DNA of 21,583 nucleotides, taken from a virus. Shown in pieces: positions 5,711 through 12,469 of this stretch. Every line of letters starts with the position of its first letter. The stretch's first letter is position 1. The notes under the pieces were generated by a model. It did not search any database. It was not told where the DNA came from and was given only the letters and a program-made list of their open reading frames with translations. Location of the stretch: positions 1 to 21,583 of the IMG/VR virus record IMGVR_UViG_3300006176_000015; one strand, 5' to 3'. The position numbers were made by a program, and so were the translations under genes.

Positions 5711-7882
5711 ATGCTCAACAGACTCATCGCGGTTTTCTTCCTGCTCTCATCGGGCTTAGCTTTCGGGCAGGCCATCACCGAAGTTCCAGTCACGAAGGAT
5801 AATAACAACCGGCCAGCGACGACCTACGTCACAATCTGTTCCACGAATCCGGGCGGGGGCACATGCGGATCGACTGTGACGACATACACCAGCGCGACTC
5901 TAGCAACTGCGTGCAGCGGAACTGGAGTGGCCTTGAACAACACCGCGAATGCGTCGGCGGGTTCAGGCTGCTCAAATCCCGGCTACAGCGACCAAAATGG
6001 GAACATCCTCGCCTTCACGGCGGCGGGAACATACTATTGTCAGATCGGGAATCCCAACTCTGTAAAGTTCTCGATTCCCTGCCCTAGTAATGGAACCGGC
6101 GGCGGTTCGGGCACAGTGACTAGTGTTACAGGCACGGCGAACCAAGTAGCCGTAGCCACCGGGACCACGACTCCTGTCCTCTCCATTCCAGCTACGTTCA
6201 TTGCCCCCGGAACGATCTCAGCAGCGACCTCTATCGACGCGACCAAACTATTAGGCAACCTCCCGGCGCTTAATGGATCGGCGCTGACCAACATCACCGT
6301 ACCCACTGGAGTAGGAATAAATACTGGCGTGTTCTATATTTCCAACAACTGTTCCACCTTGCCTACTTCCCAATGCTTACCACTAGTAGACGACGATTCC
6401 ACAGACAACTGCGGTGCGGCTCTTACCGCGTTCATGGCGAGTGTCAATGCCTACGCTGGGCCTGGAGTCCCAAGCGTCATCATCCAAGGCAGTGGCGTAG
6501 GGAAGGCATACAAGTTCGCCACGACTAACTGTCATCTTGCTTTCCTGATCCCTACGCATGTGCAGGGGCCAGCGACGTTTGACTGTGCTCAAACCGGGAC
6601 AAACTGCATCCAGCTCGGGCCTACAGGATTGAGCGGCCTTACTGGAGCGCAAGCCCAGATGTACAGCGTTCATGACCTCACATTCGTCGGTGGGGCTAGC
6701 TTGACCGTCGCTGGTATCGAACAGGAGCCGTATATCAGCAACGCCGACATTACGCACAACCGCTTTACGAACTTTGGTGCTACTAACGCGACTGCCGGAA
6801 GCTGTACCAATTTCGCCTTTCAGATGGATCAGAATGCGGCCGAGTCGACCGTTTCTTACAATGAATGGGTAGTTACCGACTCCACAACGAATCGCTGCGG
6901 GTTCAACAATCCACTTGGCTTTGCCGCAGGAACCAACACTATGTTTTTCCTCGGAAACACTTTGGGAGGCTTTGGTTCCAGCAGCAATTGTTCCAGTCAA
7001 GGCGTTGTGGATGGCGGCAGTTATGGCCTCACACGAGACAATAATATCTATGGATTCGGAGTACCGATCAGGTTGCAGGGTGTCGGGCACACTCTAGTTG
7101 GCAATCGTATTGACACTGCGGGTTGCACAGCCAATGGCATTAACGCCAACATTCATTTCGGACAAAGCGGTGTTGCCTCAGCAGTCACTGGGGTCACAAT
7201 TAAGGATTCGGTTGGCCCGATTGTAGGCGCAGGTAGCCATACTAGATACTTACTCAATCAAGCCGGTGATTCAACCTCAAGCACAATTGTCAATGCCGTT
7301 CTCATCAGCAACATCTCATCCAATGGAAGTAACGGTGATCTGTTCCCCGGCACGATGAACTGCACCGTAAACGACTCAGGCGGACATAACGGATGCTACG
7401 AGTACGGCAACATTAACATCGCCAGCCACGTTCCGTGCGGCATCTCTGGCGCTGGCGACCTTGGCACCGGATGGCAACTGGAAAACATATACGCCAATTG
7501 CAACTTCGGAGGTAAGACGGCGAACCTGACCGGAACGCAAGCCACTTTGTTCACGCCGGGACTATCCAAGGCGATCAATGTGAGTTGCGAAATCTTGCTG
7601 ACGACAGCGGCCACGACTTCGAGCACGCTGCCAACGTGTTCCGTCGTCTATACCGACTTATTTACCAACACCACGCAAACTGTCGCAATCACGCCCACAT
7701 GGGCAACCGGTACGCTCGGATGCTCTGGAACTGTGACCAATACTGTTGGGAACTCCTGCAAAGGCGTTGTCCCGATCACACCAAAACCGACGACTGCCGT
7801 TAACATCGTGACAGGCAGTTACGCTTCTGTGGGCGGAACTGCGATGCAGTACACCGCTTGGGTGAATGCAACGGCACAATGA
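5711..7882 (+). CDS. Tailspike/fibre-like beta-helix protein with a secretion signal (723 aa)
   Basis: Residues 1-20 look like a Sec signal peptide: Arg4, then LIAVFFLLSSGLAFG. Next comes a Thr/Ser/Cys-rich domain with a PVTKDNNNRPATTYVTI opening, as in tail-fibre attachment domains. A GTVTSVTGTANQVAV...IPATFIAPGTIS segment of phage-fibre type follows. From about 280 to 580 there is a beta-helix-like run of short repeats rich in Asn, Gly and Thr, such as NADITHNRFTNFG and LTRDNNIYGFGVPIRLQG, typical of pectate-lyase-fold proteins. The C terminus is beta-rich. Cysteines are frequent, which suits an oxidising location. A receptor-binding or polysaccharide-degrading role is inferred. No catalytic residues were assigned. 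The stop overlaps the following mini-ORF (ATGA, 7879-7882). Confidence 0.72.
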   Translation: MLNRLIAVFFLLSSGLAFGQAITEVPVTKDNNNRPATTYVTICSTNPGGGTCGSTVTTYTSATLATACSGTGVALNNTANASAGSGCSNPGYSDQNGNILAFTAAGTYYCQIGNPNSVKFSIPCPSNGTGGGSGTVTSVTGTANQVAVATGTTTPVLSIPATFIAPGTISAATSIDATKLLGNLPALNGSALTNITVPTGVGINTGVFYISNNCSTLPTSQCLPLVDDDSTDNCGAALTAFMASVNAYAGPGVPSVIIQGSGVGKAYKFATTNCHLAFLIPTHVQGPATFDCAQTGTNCIQLGPTGLSGLTGAQAQMYSVHDLTFVGGASLTVAGIEQEPYISNADITHNRFTNFGATNATAGSCTNFAFQMDQNAAESTVSYNEWVVTDSTTNRCGFNNPLGFAAGTNTMFFLGNTLGGFGSSSNCSSQGVVDGGSYGLTRDNNIYGFGVPIRLQGVGHTLVGNRIDTAGCTANGINANIHFGQSGVASAVTGVTIKDSVGPIVGAGSHTRYLLNQAGDSTSSTIVNAVLISNISSNGSNGDLFPGTMNCTVNDSGGHNGCYEYGNINIASHVPCGISGAGDLGTGWQLENIYANCNFGGKTANLTGTQATLFTPGLSKAINVSCEILLTTAATTSSTLPTCSVVYTDLFTNTTQTVAITPTWATGTLGCSGTVTNTVGNSCKGVVPITPKPTTAVNIVTGSYASVGGTAMQYTAWVNATAQ

Positions 7883-7956
7883 TGCTTAATCGAACTAACA
7901 TGACCCGCATCTACCTCATCCTCGGACTTGGGTGCGCGATAAAAGAGGACTCATGA
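7879..7956 (+). CDS. Mini-ORF coupled to both neighbours (25 aa)
   Basis: A 25-residue frame, MMLNRTNMTRIYLILGLGCAIKEDS, counted as two parts: a polar start and a hydrophobic IYLILGLGCA. It overlaps the tailspike stop by ATGA at 7879-7882 and the next gene's ATG by ATGA at 7953-7956. Exact stop-start overlaps at both ends suggest translation, either as a leader that couples its neighbours or as a tiny membrane peptide. The Gly-Leu-Gly-Cys resembles a lipobox only loosely, so a Rz1-like lipoprotein is a weak possibility. It could also be a chance frame. Confidence 0.35.
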   Translation: MMLNRTNMTRIYLILGLGCAIKEDS

Positions 7957-8261
7957 TCGCAATGGAAATCATCATCGCGCTCGCAGTCCTAGGCAATCTC
8001 TGGTGGTCATGGCGAAACTACTGCGACCATCACGACCGCCTGAAACTCTACAAACTCATGGACGCAAGCACGGAGAGCCTGAAAGCGCAGGCGGACATGG
8101 TTCTACGGAAAGCGCAGAAACTTCTGCACGCCGCGAAAAACAGACTTGAATACAAAGTCTGTTCCGACTGCGGAAAAATCAAAGATCAGTACGTCACCGA
8201 CATACGCGGAGAGATCGTCTGCGTCGAGTGCGAAGCCGCGAAAATGGCCCGTGCCGTCTAA
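7953..8261 (+). CDS. Membrane-anchored helical protein with a zinc ribbon (102 aa)
   Basis: The N terminus carries one membrane segment (AMEIIIALAVLGNLWWSW, residues 3-20). A long charged helix of coiled-coil character follows (about 30-70), then a four-cysteine zinc ribbon: CSDCGK near 77-82 and CVECE near 94-98. The ATG at 7953 is preferred over GTG 7932 because AGAGGA lies just upstream and it overlaps the mini-ORF stop. Topology of this kind recalls Rz spanins, but the zinc ribbon argues against that and no function is assigned. The last codons, Arg-Ala-Val-stop, come from a boundary element copy. Confidence 0.65.
   Translation: MIAMEIIIALAVLGNLWWSWRNYCDHHDRLKLYKLMDASTESLKAQADMVLRKAQKLLHAAKNRLEYKVCSDCGKIKDQYVTDIRGEIVCVECEAAKMARAV
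8250..8261 (+). repeat. Boundary element copy 2 (class B-like)
   Basis: Perfect CGTGCCGTCTAA followed by GGAAAGCAAATG. It supplies Arg-Ala-Val-stop to the upstream gene. GGAAAG, 9 bases before the ATG at 8271, probably acts as the ribosome site. Confidence 0.85.
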
Positions 8262-8270
8262 GGAAAGCAA

Positions 8271-8570
8271 ATGGCAAACACGCTCACCTGTAACCCGCTG
8301 TACATCGACACGGCGGCTACAATAGCCTTTACGCGCCCGCTGCTCGCGAAGCGCATTGATTGGGTTGGGCCAGCGACTGTCGGCAATGCCGCAGTCATCG
8401 CAGACCTCTACGGGAACGTGTTGGCAGAAGGCAAAGCCGCAGTGGTCAATCAGACCGTCAGTCTGTGGCCGGGGCCGATCAAACTCACATTGCCGGGGAA
8501 ATCTGGCAACGCAAACGGATCGTGGCAGGTCACTACTATCAATTCCGGTTTTCTGCTAGTGTGGTTCTGA
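8271..8570 (+). CDS. Unknown small beta-rich protein (99 aa)
   Basis: The sequence alternates short hydrophobic strands with Gly/Asn turns (AAVIADLYGNVLAEGKAAVV, then SLWPGPIKLTLPG) and ends in SGFLLVWF. This suggests a compact beta-fold such as a virion decoration or connector protein. No family was recognised. A boundary element copy ends 9 bases before its start. It belongs to a run of small late-type genes. Confidence 0.6.
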   Translation: MANTLTCNPLYIDTAATIAFTRPLLAKRIDWVGPATVGNAAVIADLYGNVLAEGKAAVVNQTVSLWPGPIKLTLPGKSGNANGSWQVTTINSGFLLVWF

Positions 8571-8580
8571 GGAGTTCCGC

Positions 8581-8967
8581 ATGGACATCGTAAATAAGCG
8601 GCAAGTCAAAGGCGGCAATGGCAACGCGGCATCGGATTTTCACGACATCATCGAAGCGGCCGGATCGTGGCAGTACGGCGCAGCGGCCAGCGTTGACGCC
8701 ATCGAAGCGGAGAGCAAAGAAGAAAACCTTGCCTTTGGAACTCCCGACTCGACGCGCGAGCACATCCGTGGCAATCCGAGCGGCATGGACAAAATCGACA
8801 ACCCACATAATTTTTCGAGCAATCCAGGCTTCATGTCTACGGGCCAGATGCTCGGAGCTTCCATGCCTGCGAGGGGCGGCAGCACTTCCGACTTCGCAAG
8901 GGGGTCACTTCCCCGGAGCGGCGGCCCGGACTCGCGGCCCTCGCGTGGCCCGTTCGGGCGGGGATAG
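8581..8967 (+). CDS. Unknown protein, C-terminal frame possibly shifted (128 aa as written)
   Basis: The frame starts with a good ribosome site (TGAGGAG about 7 bases before the ATG). It encodes a polar, Gly/Ser/Pro-rich and probably disordered protein with no recognised domain. It ends at a TAG at 8965-8967 in an Arg/Gly/Pro-rich tail. Another frame continues from the same place for 24 codons with composition like the rest of the protein (DTGSWGGSDENQQGPVEST). That frame stops at 9038-9040, exactly overlapping the next ATG (TGATG). One base fewer in the GGGG run at 8960-8963 would join the two frames, so the true C terminus may lie at 9040. Confidence 0.55.
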   Translation: MDIVNKRQVKGGNGNAASDFHDIIEAAGSWQYGAAASVDAIEAESKEENLAFGTPDSTREHIRGNPSGMDKIDNPHNFSSNPGFMSTGQMLGASMPARGGSTSDFARGSLPRSGGPDSRPSRGPFGRG

Positions 8968-9039
8968 CAGACCCGATACAGGATCGTGGGGCGGCAGTGA
9001 CGAAAATCAGCAGGGGCCAGTCGAGAGTACAATACGCTG

Positions 9040-9360
9040 ATGGAATACCGCGACAATGGCTTGATGGTTGACTATTCGGGGCAGAGATTCTTGCGGACGA
9101 ACGAACTTCCTCCCGCTGGCGTGCGGAGCGTTGTGGTTGAGGACAAATCGGAAAGAGAGCAGCATTCCGAAGATCAGGAAATACGCCTAATGCGTGCCAT
9201 GAAAGAAATCCGCGAGTACACTCCGAAATCCATGAACACTGCGGAACGTCAGATGTTCGACTCGATGTGCGAGAACATTTTCCGAAAGCACGGCATCACG
9301 CCGGAAAGCTATCGTCAGCAATTCGGCCATCTGGGAACCACCGACCAACTCCATCGGTGA
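9040..9360 (+). CDS. Unknown helical protein (106 aa)
   Basis: The N-terminal part is mixed, with the sequence MVDYSGQRFLRTNELPPAG. From about residue 35 the protein is charged and helical (SEREQHSEDQEIRLMRAMKEI), followed by an amphipathic helix MNTAERQMFDSMCENIFRKHG. No family or motif was recognised. The start at 9040 overlaps the putative extended stop of the upstream gene (TGATG). The ATG at 9064 is a second possibility. A class A boundary element follows the stop. It may be a small virion or chaperone protein, but that is only positional inference. Confidence 0.6.
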   Translation: MEYRDNGLMVDYSGQRFLRTNELPPAGVRSVVVEDKSEREQHSEDQEIRLMRAMKEIREYTPKSMNTAERQMFDSMCENIFRKHGITPESYRQQFGHLGTTDQLHR

Positions 9361-9364
9361 ATTG

Positions 9365-9376
9365 CGTGCCGTCTAA
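9365..9376 (+). repeat. Boundary element copy 3 (class A)
   Basis: Perfect CGTGCCGTCTAA preceded by AATTG and followed by GAGGGATGTAGGAGAG, which contains a Shine-Dalgarno. It lies in the gap before the Ig-like gene, whose ATG is 26 bases further on. Confidence 0.88.
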
Positions 9377-9402
9377 GAGGGATGTAGGAGAGAGAATATT
9401 CT

Positions 9403-9753
9403 ATGACCACTAAGCAGATGTCAGTCGGTGTAGCCATTGATCCAGCGGTCGAGACTACGTTGGTGGTCAGTCCGACCAGCGTCACGTTGGGACTAAACGC
9501 TGGGGCCGCGGTACCGTCAAAGCCGCTCGCCAAAGTGTCAGGCGGAACTCCGCCATATACGTGCGTTGCGGCAAACCCTCTGCCCCCCGGCCTCACCTTT
9601 GAAGTGAACAAGAATGGCGATATTTACGCGCTAGGCACTCCGACCGCGACGGCACCGACGACCGTACAAGTTTTGCTGGACATTTCCGATTCCGCACCGG
9701 ACGCCACAGGCACAGCAACAGTCGTAACGAAAAAGAGCGGCTGGGGCAAGTAG
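9403..9753 (+). CDS. Single-domain Ig-like (He_PIG type) protein, copy 1 (116 aa)
   Basis: The protein is one putative Ig domain of the He_PIG type. The key pattern is a strand SPTSVTLGL, then VSGGTPPYTC, a PLPPGLTFE turn-strand pair, the GTPTATAP segment and a final VLLDISDSAPDATGTATV strand. Such domains decorate phage capsids and tails and probably make weak contacts with carbohydrate or cells. The ribosome site GGAG in the class A boundary element is well placed. The gene immediately downstream is a clear paralogue, so this is a tandem duplication. The location in the late region supports a virion protein. Confidence 0.75.
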   Translation: MTTKQMSVGVAIDPAVETTLVVSPTSVTLGLNAGAAVPSKPLAKVSGGTPPYTCVAANPLPPGLTFEVNKNGDIYALGTPTATAPTTVQVLLDISDSAPDATGTATVVTKKSGWGK

Positions 9754-9804
9754 GCCATGCACGAAGATTTTGAATTGATCGTCAAAGTACCGAAAGGAAT
9801 ATTT

Positions 9805-10152
9805 ATGTCACAGGTTCAGTTCTCCGCAAATTTCGCAGTCACAGGCCCAGCCACGCCATTGACCATCACGCCCTCATCCGGCACTTTCAATTTGACCGTT
9901 GGCGTTCCCACTGACGGAACGGCTGTCGCTACCGTGTCCGGCGGGACTCCGCCCTACAGCTATTCGATGTCCACGGCCTCCGGGCCTCTGCCGACCGGCA
10001 TCACTTTTGTCGAAGATTCCACCAACACCATTGTCACGTTGGCCGGCACTCCGACCGTGGCGGGCACGTCAACCTCGGCAGTCCTGCTCGACGTGAACGA
10101 TTCGGCGGGCGCCGCACAGCAGGCTCGTGTCGCGTTCAAGGCGATCCGATGA
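9805..10152 (+). CDS. Single-domain Ig-like (He_PIG type) protein, copy 2 (115 aa)
   Basis: It is a paralogue of the preceding gene with the same order of elements: ITPSSGTFNL, then VSGGTPPYSY, a PLPTGITFVED turn-strand pair, GTPTVAGTST and a closing VLLDVNDSAG strand. The ATG at 9805 is preferred over ATG 9757 because AAAGGAA lies about 6 bases upstream and the N termini of the two paralogues then align. The ORF does extend in frame back to 9757. It is a probable virion surface protein. Its stop overlaps the next start (ATGA, 10149-10152). Confidence 0.72.
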   Translation: MSQVQFSANFAVTGPATPLTITPSSGTFNLTVGVPTDGTAVATVSGGTPPYSYSMSTASGPLPTGITFVEDSTNTIVTLAGTPTVAGTSTSAVLLDVNDSAGAAQQARVAFKAIR

Positions 10153-10403
10153 AGGTTCACGCAGCGCACGACCAGCCTGTAAAGACTGGCAAGTTCGGGG
10201 CGAAGCTCGACGACAAGTCGATGCAGAACAACCCGTTTCGTGCGGCCATTCAGGACGGGCACATGCTGAACGAGTCGTACAAGGTGCCCGCACCGAACGG
10301 GATCGGCGTGAATCAAAGCTACATGCACCCAACGGGCGGAGCGAAAGCGCAAGTCAAAGCGCAAAAGCCGCCAATGATTAAGGACGCGAAGAACACTTTC
10401 TGA
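10149..10403 (+). CDS. Unknown small basic protein (84 aa)
   Basis: A cysteine-free, Lys/Gln/Asn-rich protein with the central segment NESYKVPAPNGIGVNQSYMHP and no recognised domain. It begins in an ATGA overlap with the Ig-like paralogue, so it is translationally coupled to a likely virion protein. A competing frame at 10127-10381 gives Arg-rich sequence and is rejected. The SYKVPAP segment faintly resembles SYRAPFG in the next gene. Confidence 0.6.
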   Translation: MKVHAAHDQPVKTGKFGAKLDDKSMQNNPFRAAIQDGHMLNESYKVPAPNGIGVNQSYMHPTGGAKAQVKAQKPPMIKDAKNTF

Positions 10404-10414
10404 GGAGAATCAAT

Positions 10415-10615
10415 ATGGGCATGGCAGACGAAATTGTTTCCAAAACCAAAGACCTGGCATTCTCGCCAGCCAACATCAGTCATCCCTTCGATTCGAGCGG
10501 GCCGGAAAACACGATTGCCGCGATGTCCACTCTGAATGGAAAAGAGCTTCAGGCTTCGTATAGGGCCCCTTTCGGTGAATCGGCCAAGTACACCGAGAAA
10601 GTCACAGGGCGATAG
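10415..10615 (+). CDS. Unknown small protein (66 aa)
   Basis: The frame has a strong ribosome site (TGAGGAG about 8 bases before ATG 10415) and encodes a polar, cysteine-free protein. Its segments SHPFDSSGPENTIAAM and LNGKELQASYRAPFG match no family known to me. It is the last gene before a strong terminator, so it closes the block of small late-type genes. A minor virion or scaffolding role is only inferred from position. Confidence 0.6.
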   Translation: MGMADEIVSKTKDLAFSPANISHPFDSSGPENTIAAMSTLNGKELQASYRAPFGESAKYTEKVTGR

Positions 10616-10637
10616 ACTTCTTGCGTTGCATCCGCCT

Positions 10638-10667
10638 GGGGCTGGTTAACGCCAGCCCCGATTTTTT
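10638..10667 (+). terminator. Rho-independent terminator
   Basis: A perfect 8-bp stem GGGGCTGG (10638-10645) and CCAGCCCC (10652-10659) with a six-base loop TTAACG is followed by GATTTTTT (six T at 10662-10667). It is a strong intrinsic terminator between the small late genes and the terminase gene 20 bases downstream. It is the only clear one seen in the window. Confidence 0.92.
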
Positions 10668-10686
10668 ATGGAATCAGTTCTAGGAA

Positions 10687-12444
10687 ATGCCAAGGTCCAA
10701 AAAACTCTCCACGAGTTCAAGCACGGAACTCTCCGATCGGGAAGTTCCAAAGGGCCAAGAGTGCGAAACCGAAAGCAGGCCGTCGCTATCGCCCTCAGTC
10801 AAGCCCGACGAGCCAAAGCCGGAACAAGCAAAACTTGACATTCCAGAGTCTCCCCGCTGGCCCGCTCTCACCGAAGTCCAGCAATCAGCCCGCGAGCGCG
10901 GGCAACGCGATCTGTATTTTTTCTGTCACGATATTCTCGGCTACCGCGACATGCTGCCCAGAGTCCACCAGCAAGTCTGCGACGTGTACGGACCGGTCGA
11001 TCCAGCGAAACCTTTTGAAGCGCAGGATCAAATTCATAACTATCTGATCCTCGATCCCCGCGGCGAATTCAAAACTTCCATTTCCATCGGCAAGAGCTTG
11101 CAGAACTGGGTGAACTTCCCAGAAGTGGCTACGCTCCGCATGTCGGGCATCGAAACGCTAGTCAAGCGCACCATTCAGGAGACACGCTCGCAACTGCTGA
11201 CGAACTCGACGCTGCGCGAACTCTATCCCGAATCGGTTCCGTGGAGCGACAAAAAAGGTGAACAAGGCTTGGCTCCATCGGACTTCGGCACAGCCTATGG
11301 GCTGACGCATCCGATGCGCAAGAATCCGCGCCGGGAACCGACGCTGACGATTTCCACGCTCGAATCGGTAAAAGCCGGATCGCACTACGAATGGCTCTGT
11401 GGTGATGATCTGGTTCACGAAAAAAATTACCAGACCCGCGATCTCCTGCAAAAAACGGTGGACGACTGGGACTTGGCGCGAAACCTGCTCAACCCAAACG
11501 GCTACCGCGAACTCTGCGGCACGCGCTACGACTGGTCTGATCTCTATGGAAAAATTATTGAGACGAACAAAGGGCAGTGGCGCATTCACGTCCGGCCGAT
11601 CTGGACAGACGACCTAAGATTTGCTCTGGCGAACGGCTTCCACATTCCTGAAACCTACATGCCGGGGGACATGCTCTACCTGCATCCCGAACGCTGGACG
11701 CTGAAAGAACTGCTCGAAATCCAGAATGACAACCCGTATCTGTTCAACTGCCAGCGTCTCAACAACCCGATCCCGGCAACAGCCGACAATTTCCCGGAAC
11801 CGGAAATGATCCGGCGCACCATCAAGCGCGAGAAGTACCCGGACACGGGCCTGATGAATGTCGTGATGGGCTGGAAGTTCGATTTGATCGACCCCGAAGC
11901 GGAGCCAGTCGTGGGAGTGGTGGGCGGCTGGGATGGCAAGGGCAGATTGTTCGTCATTGATCTCGTGATGGGCCGATTCAAGCCGTCGCAGATTATCGAG
12001 TTGATGATTAACTTCTGGCAGAAGTGGCCGATCTGGCGCATGGTGCTGGCCGACAATCGCAAGGAACGGCTGCTCGAAGCGGGACTGACCTCGCGCCTGC
12101 GAATGCTGAAATTATCGTTTCCGATTGACTGGGTAAAGTTCGGCGGGAACGATGACACCGAAGATGCCGCGATCAGTTACGTGCTGGGGCTCGAACCGTT
12201 GCTCCGCGAAAATCAGTTGTGGTTTCATGCCGAACTGCCACACCTGAGTAATCTGTACTTACAATTCTCCCGCTTCCCGAAATTCAAGTTGCGCGGCATT
12301 CCCCATGCGATCTCGCGGCTGATGTACTACCGCACGCTCAGCAGTTCGTTGGCAATGGGAGCGGTGTACGGGACGGAACTCTACTCGCCTGCTTTGTCGT
12401 GGGATCGCGAAGATGAATCGCTAGGGGCTGGACTGTGCGGATAA
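10687..12444 (+). CDS. terL: Phage terminase large subunit (585 aa)
   Basis: The protein has the two-part layout of DNA-packaging motors. The ATPase half carries a divergent Walker A, DPRGEFKTS at 123-131, and a Walker B-like segment EWLCGDD at 235-241. The C-terminal half looks like the RNase H-fold nuclease, with VVGGWDGKGRLFVIDLVM near 415-432 as its first acidic strand. It packages DNA into procapsids through the portal and cuts concatemers. Length and the position before portal fit. The first 55 residues are an unusual Pro/Ser/Glu-rich, probably disordered extension. The start ATG 10687 follows AGGAA. No small terminase subunit was recognised nearby; one of the small unknown upstream genes could fill the role. 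Confidence 0.85.
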   Translation: MPRSKKLSTSSSTELSDREVPKGQECETESRPSLSPSVKPDEPKPEQAKLDIPESPRWPALTEVQQSARERGQRDLYFFCHDILGYRDMLPRVHQQVCDVYGPVDPAKPFEAQDQIHNYLILDPRGEFKTSISIGKSLQNWVNFPEVATLRMSGIETLVKRTIQETRSQLLTNSTLRELYPESVPWSDKKGEQGLAPSDFGTAYGLTHPMRKNPRREPTLTISTLESVKAGSHYEWLCGDDLVHEKNYQTRDLLQKTVDDWDLARNLLNPNGYRELCGTRYDWSDLYGKIIETNKGQWRIHVRPIWTDDLRFALANGFHIPETYMPGDMLYLHPERWTLKELLEIQNDNPYLFNCQRLNNPIPATADNFPEPEMIRRTIKREKYPDTGLMNVVMGWKFDLIDPEAEPVVGVVGGWDGKGRLFVIDLVMGRFKPSQIIELMINFWQKWPIWRMVLADNRKERLLEAGLTSRLRMLKLSFPIDWVKFGGNDDTEDAAISYVLGLEPLLRENQLWFHAELPHLSNLYLQFSRFPKFKLRGIPHAISRLMYYRTLSSSLAMGAVYGTELYSPALSWDREDESLGAGLCG

Positions 12445-12456
12445 CGTGCCGTCTAA
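12445..12456 (+). repeat. Boundary element copy 4 (class B)
   Basis: Perfect CGTGCCGTCTAA directly abuts the terminase stop and is followed by CTAAAGCATAAGT. The portal ATG begins 13 bases later, with no purine-rich Shine-Dalgarno apparent between. Confidence 0.9.
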
Positions 12457-12469
12457 CTAAAGCATAAGT

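Noticed and set aside
6383-7090. Minus-strand 235-codon frame
   Set aside because: It lies wholly inside the tailspike-like gene and lacks motifs or a start signal.
5711-7882. Diversity-generating retroelement acting on the tailspike
   Set aside because: No reverse transcriptase and no template/variable repeat pair was seen in the window.
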